Shown here piece after piece: positions 9,668 through 18,275 of a DNA stretch of 64,000 nucleotides. Position 1 is the first letter of the stretch. Each line of letters opens with the position of its first letter. This DNA comes from Mycobacterium sp. Z3061 (GTDB lineage: Bacteria > Actinomycetota > Actinomycetes > Mycobacteriales > Mycobacteriaceae): assembly GCF_031583025.1 (NCBI RefSeq), contig NZ_CP134062.1:6483234-6547233 (forward strand), read 5' to 3'. A program made the translations under genes and the position numbers. Below the pieces are notes generated by a model, which searched no databases, had not been told where the DNA came from, and saw nothing but the letters and a program-made list of their open reading frames with translations.

Positions 9668-10726
9668 GTGCCCAACACTTATCGCGTCGTGCAGTGGACC
9701 ACCGGAAATGTCGGCAAGAGCTCGCTGCAGTCGATCGTCACCAACCCGCAGTTCGAGCTGGTCGGCTGTTATGCGTGGTCGCCGGACAAAGCCGGCCGCG
9801 ACGCCGGCGAACTGGCCGGCATCGAGCCCACCGGCGTGGTCGCCACCAACGACATCGACGCGCTGCTGGCCCTGAAGCCGGACTGCGTGGTCTACAACCC
9901 GATGTGGATCGACGTCGACGAACTGGTCCGCATCCTGTCCGCGGGTGTGAACGTGGTGACCACGGCGTCCTTCATCACCGGGCACAACCTGGGCGACGGT
10001 CGTGACCGCCTCGACCAGGCCTGCCGGCAGGGCGGCTCGTCCATGTTCGGTTCCGGGGTCAGCCCGGGATTCGCCGAGTTGCTGGCCATCGTGTCGGCGA
10101 TGGTGTGCAACCGCGTCGACAAGGTCACCGTCAACGAAGCCGCCGACACCACGTTCTACGACTCGCCGGACACCGAACGCCCCGTGGGCTTCGGCCAGCC
10201 GATCGACAACCCCGATTTGGCGCAGATGGCCGAAAAGGGCACCGCGATTTTCGGCGAGGCGGTCCGGCTGGTCGCCGACGCCCTCGGAATCGAGCTCGAC
10301 GAGATCCGGTGCGTTCCCGAATTCGCCCAGACCACAGCCGATCTCGAGATGGCGTCGTGGACCATTGCGGCAGGATGCGTCGCGGGCGTCTACATCAGCT
10401 GGCAGGGCATCGTCGCCGGCCGAACCGTCATCGACCTCAACGTACGGTGGCGCAAGGGCCAGACGCTCGACCCCGACTGGAAGATCGACCAGGACGGCTG
10501 GGTGATCCAGATCGACGGGCAGCCGACGGTGACCACCAAGGTCGGCTTCCTGCCGCCTCCGTATTTCGAGGCCACGACGCTGGCCGAGTTCATGGCACTC
10601 GGTCACATCATGACGGCGATGCCCGCGATCAACGCGATCCCCGCGGTGGTCGCGGCGGCCCCCGGCATCGTCACCTACGCGGATCTTCCGCTGACTCTGC
10701 CGCGCGGCACGGTGCCGACCGGTTGA
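9668..10726 (+). CDS. NAD(P)-dependent DapB-like amine/reductase family protein
   Basis: A 352-aa cytosolic oxidoreductase with an N-terminal Rossmann fold (VVQWTTGNVGKSSL) of the dihydrodipicolinate-reductase type. Its C-terminal domain is like that of 2,4-diaminopentanoate dehydrogenase, common in mycobacteria. The motif VSPGFAELL is conserved with its paralog at 46347. Physiological substrate is unknown. I chose the GTG giving VPNTYRVVQW, but no clear ribosome site supports it and the start may be a few codons upstream. It lies alone, 30 bp after the accessory pair. Confidence 0.78.
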   Translation: MPNTYRVVQWTTGNVGKSSLQSIVTNPQFELVGCYAWSPDKAGRDAGELAGIEPTGVVATNDIDALLALKPDCVVYNPMWIDVDELVRILSAGVNVVTTASFITGHNLGDGRDRLDQACRQGGSSMFGSGVSPGFAELLAIVSAMVCNRVDKVTVNEAADTTFYDSPDTERPVGFGQPIDNPDLAQMAEKGTAIFGEAVRLVADALGIELDEIRCVPEFAQTTADLEMASWTIAAGCVAGVYISWQGIVAGRTVIDLNVRWRKGQTLDPDWKIDQDGWVIQIDGQPTVTTKVGFLPPPYFEATTLAEFMALGHIMTAMPAINAIPAVVAAAPGIVTYADLPLTLPRGTVPTG

Positions 10727-10762
10727 GCATGAAGCCGCCGGTCAGCGGGTATCCCACTGCAC

Positions 10763-10951
10763 ATGGCTACCAACAATCGATTGAGCAACACAGCGCAGTA
10801 CTGGGGCGGCAGGGCCAAGGAGACCCTCGGCCGGCTCTCCGGCAATCGGCGCACCCAGTACGAAGGCAAGCTTGACCAGGCCAAGGCCAACGTCAAGGAC
10901 ACCGGTCTGGACATCAGAAACGCATTCCGGCGGCGCCGGGCACGGTACTGA
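10763..10951 (+). CDS. CsbD-family small stress protein (first copy)
   Basis: A 62-aa very basic protein with the CsbD signature of alternating Gly-Lys-Ala helices: GGRAKETLGRLSGNR, then YEGKLDQAKANVKD and a C-terminal Arg cluster. CsbD-like proteins are general-stress-induced small hydrophilic proteins in many bacteria, with no known biochemical activity. A second CsbD gene follows 69 bp downstream, so the two form a tandem pair. The C-terminal RRRRAR tail distinguishes this copy and could bind nucleic acid. Confidence 0.78.
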   Translation: MATNNRLSNTAQYWGGRAKETLGRLSGNRRTQYEGKLDQAKANVKDTGLDIRNAFRRRRARY

Positions 10952-11020
10952 GGGGTTTCGGAACCCTGCACATTCGGGTACATCCCTGCAGTCAGCCAAT
11001 AAGCGAAGAAGGAGCCGCGC

Positions 11021-11194
11021 ATGAGCGCCGAAGACAAGATCAAGAACAAGATCGAGGACCTGGGTGGTAAGGCCAAAGAAGGCGTCGGCAAGGCTACCGG
11101 CGACCGCAGCACCGAGAACGAGGGCAAGTTCGACCAGGCCAAGTCCAGCCTGAAGGACGCCGGCGAGAAGGTGAAGGACGCCTTCAAGAAGTAG
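11021..11194 (+). CDS. CsbD-family small stress protein (second copy)
   Basis: A 57-aa hydrophilic protein starting MSAEDKIKNKIEDLGG, with the family repeats GKAKEGVGKATGD and EGKFDQAKSSLKD. It has a strong AGGAG ribosome site 6 bases before the ATG. This copy ends in Lys rather than the Arg tail of its neighbour. A very stable hairpin 36 bp after the stop closes the unit. It is probably induced under stress, from family knowledge only. Confidence 0.85.
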   Translation: MSAEDKIKNKIEDLGGKAKEGVGKATGDRSTENEGKFDQAKSSLKDAGEKVKDAFKK

Positions 11195-11230
11195 CGTGCT
11201 CGCCGAAAGGCGTTGTTCGACAATCGCATA

Positions 11231-11273
11231 AAGCTGCCCCGCGCGGATCGGCCGAATCCGCGTGGGGCAGCTT
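11231..11273 (+). terminator. Strong hairpin terminator after the CsbD pair
   Basis: An 18-bp stem with a single G-U pair (arms 11231-11248 and 11256-11273) and a 7-base loop. It is flanked by AA and a short T-containing run. It separates the CsbD genes from the cutinase gene, whose ATG lies 38 bp downstream. The symmetry allows bidirectional function, but no minus-strand gene ends here. Confidence 0.8.
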
Positions 11274-11311
11274 CGTTGATTGAGCCGGCGATTTCTGGCT
11301 ATCCCTTACTC

Positions 11312-12010
11312 ATGGTTAGTTCGAGACGTCCGCTGGCCGCTGCCGGCGCACTGGTGGCGATGAGCGGTTCCCTGTTGATCGGTGGGCCGGTACCGGTAGC
11401 CGCCGCCGCGCCTTGTCCTGATGTCGAGGTCGTATTCGCCCGCGGCAGTGGCGAACCCCCGGGCGTGGGCGGCGTGGGCCAGTCGTTCGTGGACTCGCTG
11501 CGATCCGACATTGGGCCGAAATCCCTTGGCGTGTATGCGGTCAACTACCCCGCCAGCACCGACTTCGGCAGCAGCGACTTCCCGCTGACCGTGATCGACG
11601 GCATCCGCGACGCCGGGTCACACATCCAGTCCATGGCATCGAGTTGCCCCAACACCAGAGAGGTGCTGGGCGGCTACTCCCAGGGCGCGGCGGTGGCCGG
11701 CTTCGTCACCTCGGCGGCCGTGCCGGCCGGGGTACCCGCCGCCGCCGTTCCGCAGCCGCTGGCGCCGGAAACCGCGAATCATGTTGCCGCGGTTGCGCTG
11801 TTCGGCACGCCGTCACCACAATTCCTGAGCCAGTACAACGCACCGCAGATCGCCATCGGCCCGCTCTACCAGCCCAAGACGATCGAGTTGTGTGCCGACG
11901 GCGACACCATCTGCAACGGTGGCGGCACCACACCCACCTTCGCGCACACCACCTATCCGGTGAACGGAATGACCGGGCAGGCGGCCGACTTCGCCGCGGG
12001 CAAGCTATAG
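11312..12010 (+). CDS. Secreted cutinase-family serine esterase (Rv3724-like)
   Basis: A 232-aa exported hydrolase of the cutinase/Culp family, acting on short-chain esters or lipids outside the cell. A Sec signal peptide spans about residues 1-33 with an AAAA cleavage region. The mature start CPDVEVVFARGSGEPPG is the family hallmark. The triad is visible: Ser123 in GGYSQG, Asp198 in CADGDTIC, His212 in FAHTTYP. Four cysteines can form the two usual disulfides. In M. tuberculosis H37Rv the syntenic cut5 gene is split into Rv3724A and Rv3724B; here the frame is intact. The start has no clear ribosome site. Confidence 0.9.
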   Translation: MVSSRRPLAAAGALVAMSGSLLIGGPVPVAAAAPCPDVEVVFARGSGEPPGVGGVGQSFVDSLRSDIGPKSLGVYAVNYPASTDFGSSDFPLTVIDGIRDAGSHIQSMASSCPNTREVLGGYSQGAAVAGFVTSAAVPAGVPAAAVPQPLAPETANHVAAVALFGTPSPQFLSQYNAPQIAIGPLYQPKTIELCADGDTICNGGGTTPTFAHTTYPVNGMTGQAADFAAGKL

Positions 12011-12157
12011 CTCGTCCCGGTCGTCCTCGTCATCGGTCTCCGGGGTCGGCAGCGGCGGCGACGTCTTCAGCCAGTCACGCAGCCGTAGCAGCCCGTTGAT
12101 CACGATGGCGAGACCCAGCAGCACCAACGCCACGACGATGATTGCGGTGGTCACCAC
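12005..12157 (-). CDS. Small single-helix membrane protein
   Basis: A 50-aa reading frame starting at GTG 12157 (or GTG 12154): a hydrophobic helix AIIVVALVLLGLAIVINGLL, then LRLRDWLK and an acidic tail rich in Glu/Asp. The clean helix plus charged-tail layout looks like a real small membrane protein rather than chance. Its stop overlaps the cutinase end by 6 bp, convergent. It lies 15 bp downstream of the PPOX gene on the same strand and is probably cotranscribed. The function is unknown. Confidence 0.55.
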   Translation of the reverse strand: MVTTAIIVVALVLLGLAIVINGLLRLRDWLKTSPPLPTPETDDEDDRDEL

Positions 12158-12172
12158 ACCATGGTGACAGGC

Positions 12173-12559
12173 TCAGGCGGCGGGTTTCACCTCGAGGCCG
12201 ACATGCACCTTGTCGATGCCGCCTCGCACGATCGAGTGCGGCAGGAACCACCAGGCGTGGTACCAGTAGCGCCGCAGTACCGCGTTGTAGACCTGCCGGG
12301 TCTCCGACTTCGGCAGGACGCGGGCCACCCCTTCCACATCCTCGCTCTTGGGCTTGCCCAGCGACCCGCTCTTGGCGATCGTCACCCGGGAGGTGTTGCG
12401 AATCCGCTTGACCTTCCACGACTCGTCGTCGGTGATGATCAGCAAGCGGTCGCCGTCGGGCACGCCCCAGATCGCGGTCGGCTTGGGGCGACCGTCCTTG
12501 GTGAAGGTGGTCAGCAACAAGTACTTGGACTTGATGACATCTGCGAATCCGACGGCCAC
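12173..12559 (-). CDS. PPOX-class pyridoxamine-phosphate-oxidase-like flavin/F420 protein
   Basis: A 128-aa split-barrel protein. The N-terminal KYLLLTTFTKDGRPKPTAIWGVPDG pattern, then LLIITDDESWKVKRIRNTSRVTIA, is the typical cofactor-binding face of PPOX-fold proteins, which in mycobacteria bind F420, FMN or haem. The C-terminal part carries an aromatic cluster, YWYHAWWFLPH. The GTG start is supported by AGGAGG six bases upstream; a longer frame lacks such a site. The substrate is unknown. The small membrane protein follows directly. Confidence 0.82.
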   Translation of the reverse strand: MAVGFADVIKSKYLLLTTFTKDGRPKPTAIWGVPDGDRLLIITDDESWKVKRIRNTSRVTIAKSGSLGKPKSEDVEGVARVLPKSETRQVYNAVLRRYWYHAWWFLPHSIVRGGIDKVHVGLEVKPAA

Positions 12560-12690
12560 GTCTGCCTCCTGGCTCAAATTTGACCCGGTAAATACCCATT
12601 GCGCCGGGCGCAGAAACCGCCGCACGCTGTGATGCGGCGCACCACCACCCCACCGAGCGGGGCCCCAGTCGACGGTTGCAGAATGCCACC

Positions 12691-13677
12691 ATGCACGTTC
12701 TGGTTACCGGAGGCACGGGTTTCGTCGGCGGCTGGACCGCCAAGGCCATCGCTGACGCCGGACACGACGTCCGGTTCCTGGTGCGAAAGCCGGAACGTCT
12801 GCAGACGTCGGTTGCCGCGCTGGGTGTCGACACATCGGACTTCGCGGTCGGTGACATCACGGACCGCGACTCCGTTCGTCAGGCACTGCAAGGCTGCGAC
12901 GCGGTGGTGCACAGCGCAGCGCTGGTCGCGACGGATCCGCGCCAGACCGCCCAGATGCTCGCCACCAATATGGAGGGCGCCCGCAACGTGCTGGGCCAGG
13001 CCGTCCAACTCGGACTCGACCCGGTCGTGCACGTCTCGAGCTTCACCGCCCTGTTCCACCCGAATCTCGAAACGTTGACCGCGGACCTACCCGTGGTCGG
13101 CGGGACGGATGGGTACGGAACGTCCAAGGCGCAGGTCGAGATCTACGCCCGCGGTCTGCAGGACGCCGGCGCACCGGTCAACATCACCTACCCCGGAATG
13201 GTGCTGGGCCCGCCGGTCGGCGACCAGTTCGGCGAGGCCGGCGAAGGAGTCAAGGCCGCGTTGCAGATGCACGCGATCCCCGGACGCGGCGCGGCCTGGA
13301 TGGTGGTCGACGTCCGCGATGTGGCCGCGCTGCACGCGGCGCTGCTGGAACCCGGACGCGGGCCACGCCGATACATGGCCGGCGGCCACCGGCTCCCGGT
13401 CGCCGATCTGGCGAGAACACTCGGCGAGGTCAGCGGCACGACGATGGTGCCCGTTCCGGTACCTGACACCGCCCTGCGGGCCGCAGGATCGATCTTCGAC
13501 TTCGTGGGACCCTATCTCCCGTTTGACAACCCGATCACCGCCGCGGGCATGCAGTACTACACACAGATGCCGGAATCCGACGACTCGCCGGCCGAGCGCG
13601 AACTCGGCATCCACTTCCGCGACGCCCGTACGACGCTCGCGGATACTGTTGCCGCGCTTGACGATCCAGCACACTAG
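12691..13677 (+). CDS. NAD-dependent epimerase/dehydratase family oxidoreductase (Rv3725-like)
   Basis: A 328-aa extended short-chain dehydrogenase. It has the N-terminal nucleotide-binding motif TGGTGFVGG, DITD at the adenine pocket, and the catalytic YGTSK (YxxxK) with preceding VSSFTALF. It probably reduces or oxidises a ketone, aldehyde or sugar-type substrate with NAD(P) in the cytosol. Synteny after the cutinase matches M. tuberculosis Rv3725. I chose the ATG opening MHVLVTGG because the Rossmann strand must begin at the N-terminus. It overlaps the convergent SMP-30 gene by 4 bp. Confidence 0.85.
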   Translation: MHVLVTGGTGFVGGWTAKAIADAGHDVRFLVRKPERLQTSVAALGVDTSDFAVGDITDRDSVRQALQGCDAVVHSAALVATDPRQTAQMLATNMEGARNVLGQAVQLGLDPVVHVSSFTALFHPNLETLTADLPVVGGTDGYGTSKAQVEIYARGLQDAGAPVNITYPGMVLGPPVGDQFGEAGEGVKAALQMHAIPGRGAAWMVVDVRDVAALHAALLEPGRGPRRYMAGGHRLPVADLARTLGEVSGTTMVPVPVPDTALRAAGSIFDFVGPYLPFDNPITAAGMQYYTQMPESDDSPAERELGIHFRDARTTLADTVAALDDPAH

Positions 13678-14453
13678 CCGATTGGGATTGCGGCGGCGGG
13701 GATCGGCACTCCCCGCACCCCCACGTCGATCCGGAGCAGCGCACCGATCGTGGTGACATAAACCAGGCTGCCCGCGAAGGCGAGCGAGGACACGAACCGT
13801 CCGGGCACCTCGATGACCTCGTCAAGGCTGCCGGCGGAGTCGAAACGCGCAATGCCGCAGCCACTCCCGAGCGCCACCCAGACGCCGCCCTCGACGTCCA
13901 CCGCCAGCCCGTCACACTCCCCGCGGGGGGCCCCGGCGAATACCGACGAACCCCGCGGCCCGATGACGCGCACCCGAGCCGCGGCGTATTCGCACACGTA
14001 CAATTGGGTGCCGTCCGGTGCGTACCCAACACCGTTGGGCCACAACAGGTCTGACACGAGGAGCCGGGTTGCGCCGGCGGGCGAGATCTGCACCAGTTCG
14101 CTGGGTCCGGCCGTCTCACCCCGCGCGGGCTGATGACGCAGGACGCCGACGACCACCGACCCGTCCGGAGCCACGGTCAGATCGTTGAGTCCGGTGGCGT
14201 CGTCGGCCGCCCACACGGTTCGCAGCCCCGCGGGTCCGGCGTAGGCGAGATCTCGCCCGCTGACCAGCAATCCGCCGTCGGCATGCACCGCGATGCCGCC
14301 GATGCCGCGCCGCTTCTCCACTATTGTCGACACACCCTCGTCCGACCACCGGTAGACGCCGCCGGCCGTGGTGTTGGCGAACAGCACCGAGCCGTCGGGC
14401 AGCGGCCGGGGCGCCTCCAGAAGTCCGTCCGATTCCCACAGGACTTCGGTCAT
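13674..14453 (-). CDS. SMP-30/gluconolactonase-like beta-propeller protein
   Basis: A 259-aa six-bladed beta-propeller of the SMP-30/LRE family. It has repeated blade motifs such as APDGSVVVG, WPNGVGYAPDG and CDGLAVDVEGGVW. The N-terminal E in GLLEAPRPLPDGS, N in WPNG and D in CDGLA match the divalent-metal ligands of gluconolactonases, so lactonase activity is plausible. Its ATG overlaps the stop of the upstream cyclase/ATPase gene as ATGA, so the two are translationally coupled. Whether it works with the cyclase is unknown. Confidence 0.8.
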   Translation of the reverse strand: MTEVLWESDGLLEAPRPLPDGSVLFANTTAGGVYRWSDEGVSTIVEKRRGIGGIAVHADGGLLVSGRDLAYAGPAGLRTVWAADDATGLNDLTVAPDGSVVVGVLRHQPARGETAGPSELVQISPAGATRLLVSDLLWPNGVGYAPDGTQLYVCEYAAARVRVIGPRGSSVFAGAPRGECDGLAVDVEGGVWVALGSGCGIARFDSAGSLDEVIEVPGRFVSSLAFAGSLVYVTTIGALLRIDVGVRGVPIPAAAIPIG

Positions 14454-17400
14454 GGCATCGACTCTGCCCAGACGATGTGCCCCTCGAAACCCAGCGCCAC
14501 CGCCATCTCGAGGTAGCGGTTGGCCAGGTCCGCGTATTCGTCGGTGTGGCCGTTGGTGCGGGCCAGCATCGCCCGCATCCGCAGCAACCAGATGTCGCGG
14601 ACCGGCAGGTCCTGCTCGTGGCGTTGCTCGGCGACGGTCTTGATCGCTGCCTCGGCTTCGGCGACATCACTGTCGGTGCCCCGATCGAGCAGCGTCTCAA
14701 CCAGGACCGCGGTGGCGGGGATCCCCCAGGTCAACAGCTGTCCTTCGCGGACCAGATGCTCGACGACCGCCCGCAATTCGGCGATCGCGTCGTCGCGGTC
14801 CCCCCGTCGTGCCCGGTCCCGCGCCGAGTAGACGTTGACGATGGGCAGCTCGGAGAGATTGTGCCCCTGCCGCTGGAACAGTTCGGTGACCTCAGTGAGC
14901 AACAGCTCGCCGCGGTCGTGCTGCTCGGCGGTCTCGCGGTGCACCAGAGCGACGCCCAGCGTCAGCCGCGCGAAGGCCAGCGCGAAGTTGTCACCTGATC
15001 GCTCGGCGATGCGCAGTGCGCCCTCGATTTCGCGGACCGCGCGGACGTCGGGCCTCAGCACACCGGCCGGTATCGCCGGAAAGTAAACGTAGGCAACGGC
15101 TCTGGCGTAAGACAACGGGTCGGCCCGGCGGGCCATGTCCAGACCCTGTCGCAGGTCGTCCCGCCAGCCGGCGCGGCCCAGGCAGTAACAGGCGATCGCC
15201 CGCGTCGTGTGGGCGATGGCCAGCGGCGACCCGATGATGAAATTGCCGCGGGCCGGATCGCCGTCGGCCAGGTCGATCACCCGCTCAGACCACTGCAACA
15301 CCTGGGACCACTCGGCGCTCTCGCCTTTGGCGTAGATCGGCGCGAACGACAGCCCCACCGTCAACGTCGGATCGCCGACCGCCTCGATCAGTGTCATCGC
15401 CTCAGACGCCAGCCGTGACGCCTCGCGGATACGCGCCTGATACGCCAGTCCGATCACCATCCCGGCCATGGCGATTGCCAGCGACGCCTTGTCGCCCGCC
15501 GCACTGCACAACTGGCGCAATTCCTCGAACCGGCCGCCGGCATCGGCGTGCACCCGCCACGCGACGCCGCACAGCATGGTGCGCGGCGCAATGCGCAGCG
15601 CCGCGCGGTGCGGCACATCGGCGGGCAACGCATCGGCGATCTTCTGCGCGCGTTCCCAACTCAGCAGTGCCGACGCGATATCGCGATTGGTTGCCCAGTT
15701 CGCCGCCCGCATGTGCCAGCCGTAGGCGGCGAACCCGTCTCCGGCCGCTTCGAGGTGCTCGGCGATCAGCACCGCATGTTGATCGACCGTTTGCGGCTCC
15801 CGCGCTTCGATGGCCTCGGCCAGTCGCCGGTGCAACCGGGCCCTATCGGCTTTCAGCTGGGCTTCGTAGGCCACGGTCCGGATGAGCGGATGGCGGAATG
15901 CGTAGGCCGGGTCGGCGGTGAACCGCACCTGGTGCACCAGTTCGGCGGCCAGGAGTTCGTCGATCTTGGGATCGACGCCGAGGCTGGCGAGCAGGTCGGC
16001 GGAGAACCGGGACCCGATGATCGCCGCGGCGCTGAGGGTGTGTTTGGCCGCGGGGCTGAGCCGGTCGATGCGGGCGGCGATGGTCGCCTGCAGGGTGGGC
16101 GGCACGCGTACGTCGGCGACGTCGGCACGGCAGACGTAGTCGCCGCGCCCGCCGCCGAGCACGCCCCGCTCGGCGAGTTCGCGGGTGATCTCCTCGGCGA
16201 ACAGCGGGTTGCCCGCCGCGCGCGCGGCTATCACGTCACCGATCGGTGCGACCGAGGGATCGCGGCCCAGCAACTCGGAGACCAGCACCGAGGCCTCGGA
16301 ATCGGTGAGCGGTGCCAGCGCGAACGTCTGGGCGCCGGGGACGAGCTGCAGGGCGCCCTGGTAGTCGGGGCGGTACGTGAAAAGCACGATCGAGGGAGTC
16401 TGGGTGACCACCGTCAGCAGATCCGCGAGCATGGATTCGCTGGCGTCGTCGATCCAGTGCACATCCTCGACGAGGAAGATGGCCGGCTGGGTCCGCGCGA
16501 GCAGATATGCGTTGAACAGCGCAGTCAGCCGGCGCCGTCGCGCATCCGGGTCGATCTTGGGCAGTTTCACCTCGGGGTCCGCGACACCCAGCAGATCGCA
16601 CAGCAACCACAGGTCCTGCGGATCGGCGTCGGGCATGCCCTGCTGAACTCGCTGCCGCGCCGCCTCGTCGGCCAGCCCGTTCGTCTGACTGACCGATCGC
16701 AGCAGACGCTCCATCACCCGGAACGGGACATCGGTGGCGTGCGATTCGCAGAAGCTGCTGAACACCTCCAGGCCGCGGTCCTGCGCCAGCTGGACGGTCT
16801 CGCGCACCAACCGGGTCTTTCCGATGCCGGCCGGACCGCTGATGCCGACCACCGACCCGCGGCCGGCTGCCGAGCGATCCAGCATGGCCGCCAGTGCCGC
16901 GACTTCCCAGTCGCGCCCGACCAGTGTCGACACCGGGACGTCGGCGCGTTCCTCGGGCGTGGCGACGCTGAGCAACTGCCGACCGGTCAGCGCGTCGTCG
17001 GCGCCTTTCACGTGAACCCGCTGCGGCTCACCCAGCACCGTGGCACCCTCGACCAGTCGTGCCGTGGATTCGCTGACCATCACCCCACCCGGCGCAGCCA
17101 CCGACTCCATCCGCTGGGCGATTCCGACCTGCTCGCCTACCGCGGTGTAACCCAAAGCACCGGAACCGATTTCACCCGCAATCACCTCGCCGGAATTCAG
17201 GCCGATGCGCAGCTGCAGCGCCACATCGCCGTCGAGTTCGGCCGCCAACCGTCGGGTTGCGTCCTGGATTCCGAGCGCGGTCAGGCACGCCCGCAGCGCA
17301 TGGTCCTCCAGCGCGGCAGGCGCGCCGAACAGGGCCATGATGCCGTCGCCGGTGAACTTGTCCACTGTGCCGCCGTAGCGCTGCACCACCGCCGACGCCC

Positions 17401-17605
17401 GGGTGACCAGTTGAGTCATGATCTCGCGCAGACGTTCCGGACCGACCGCCGCCGCGATGTCCATCGAATGCACCACGTCGGCGAACAACACTGTCACCTG
17501 CTTGTACTCCGCCTGCGAATCGGCCGACGAGACCGGCGCGCCACACCCGTGACAGAACCGTGCGTTTGCCAGCGGTTCGGTGCCGCACTTGCTACAGGCC
17601 GCCAC
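14450..17605 (-). CDS. Class III nucleotide cyclase-homology / ATPase / TPR signalling protein
   Basis: A 1051-aa multidomain protein. An N-terminal zinc ribbon has four Cys (CSKC..CHGC, residues 4-21). A class III cyclase-homology domain follows at about 34-190, then a STAND-type ATPase with Walker A GPAGIGKTR (257-265) and Walker B FLVEDVHWIDD, and a long helical repeat tail. Metal ligands D43 and D87 and K83 are present. At the other half-site the canonical Asp is E158 and the transition-state Asn is Gly161, while Arg165 is kept, so activity is uncertain. It resembles the mycobacterial Rv0386/Rv1358 group but lacks a C-terminal LuxR helix-turn-helix. The GTG start precedes CSKCG. Confidence 0.85.
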   Translation of the reverse strand: MAACSKCGTEPLANARFCHGCGAPVSSADSQAEYKQVTVLFADVVHSMDIAAAVGPERLREIMTQLVTRASAVVQRYGGTVDKFTGDGIMALFGAPAALEDHALRACLTALGIQDATRRLAAELDGDVALQLRIGLNSGEVIAGEIGSGALGYTAVGEQVGIAQRMESVAAPGGVMVSESTARLVEGATVLGEPQRVHVKGADDALTGRQLLSVATPEERADVPVSTLVGRDWEVAALAAMLDRSAAGRGSVVGISGPAGIGKTRLVRETVQLAQDRGLEVFSSFCESHATDVPFRVMERLLRSVSQTNGLADEAARQRVQQGMPDADPQDLWLLCDLLGVADPEVKLPKIDPDARRRRLTALFNAYLLARTQPAIFLVEDVHWIDDASESMLADLLTVVTQTPSIVLFTYRPDYQGALQLVPGAQTFALAPLTDSEASVLVSELLGRDPSVAPIGDVIAARAAGNPLFAEEITRELAERGVLGGGRGDYVCRADVADVRVPPTLQATIAARIDRLSPAAKHTLSAAAIIGSRFSADLLASLGVDPKIDELLAAELVHQVRFTADPAYAFRHPLIRTVAYEAQLKADRARLHRRLAEAIEAREPQTVDQHAVLIAEHLEAAGDGFAAYGWHMRAANWATNRDIASALLSWERAQKIADALPADVPHRAALRIAPRTMLCGVAWRVHADAGGRFEELRQLCSAAGDKASLAIAMAGMVIGLAYQARIREASRLASEAMTLIEAVGDPTLTVGLSFAPIYAKGESAEWSQVLQWSERVIDLADGDPARGNFIIGSPLAIAHTTRAIACYCLGRAGWRDDLRQGLDMARRADPLSYARAVAYVYFPAIPAGVLRPDVRAVREIEGALRIAERSGDNFALAFARLTLGVALVHRETAEQHDRGELLLTEVTELFQRQGHNLSELPIVNVYSARDRARRGDRDDAIAELRAVVEHLVREGQLLTWGIPATAVLVETLLDRGTDSDVAEAEAAIKTVAEQRHEQDLPVRDIWLLRMRAMLARTNGHTDEYADLANRYLEMAVALGFEGHIVWAESMP

Positions 17606-17651
17606 GGCTTGTCAGATTAGTGCAATCGAACTGTTGTTGGGGGACCAGGAA

Positions 17652-18275
17652 ATGAGCGACGCGACCCACCGCGGGGACACCACCGGATTGCTGGTGATCG
17701 ATCCCTACAACGATTTCATCTCCCCCGGCGGCAAGGTCTGGGACCGCTTGAAGGGCGTCATCGAAGCCAACGATTGCGTCCCGCACATGAAGCGGGTGCT
17801 GGACGCGGCGCGCGAGGCACAGATCCGCGTCTTCTATGCGCTGCACCGCCGGTACCGCGCCGGCGACTACGAGAATTGGCGGTCCGTCGCGCCCGTGCAA
17901 CGGGCGGCGTGGCAACGTCGCACGTTCGAATTCGGCAGCTGGGGCGGCGAGCTGCACCCGGACTTCGTGCCGCTGCCGGGTGATGTTGTCGCACAAGAAC
18001 ATTGGTGCTCCAGCGGCTTCGCCAACACCGACCTGGATCTGCTGCTCAAACGGCACGGCATCCAGCGGCTGATCGTCATGGGGCTCATCGCGCATACCTG
18101 CGTCGAGGCCACCGTCCGTTTCGCCGCCGAACTGGGCTACGCGGTGACGATGGTCAAAGACGCGACCGCGGACTACTCGGAGGTGGAGATGCACGCCGCG
18201 CTGGAGGTCAACATTCCCAACTACGCCGATGCGATTGTGACCACCGATGACGTGGTCGCCTCGATCATCCGTTAG
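17652..18275 (+). CDS. Isochorismatase-family cysteine hydrolase
   Basis: A 207-aa cytosolic hydrolase. The family core is visible: Asp17 in LLVIDPYNDF and the nucleophile Cys150 in AHTCVEAT. The loop QEHWCSSGFANTDLDLLL places His117 where isochorismatases usually have the catalytic Lys. That EHW...SSGFANTDLD pattern is, from memory, typical of a cysteine hydrolase subgroup, so the protein is probably active on an amide or related substrate rather than isochorismate. The ATG has AGGAA just upstream. Divergent from the cyclase gene by 46 bp; its end overlaps the convergent acyltransferase by 11 bp. Confidence 0.83.
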   Translation: MSDATHRGDTTGLLVIDPYNDFISPGGKVWDRLKGVIEANDCVPHMKRVLDAAREAQIRVFYALHRRYRAGDYENWRSVAPVQRAAWQRRTFEFGSWGGELHPDFVPLPGDVVAQEHWCSSGFANTDLDLLLKRHGIQRLIVMGLIAHTCVEATVRFAAELGYAVTMVKDATADYSEVEMHAALEVNIPNYADAIVTTDDVVASIIR

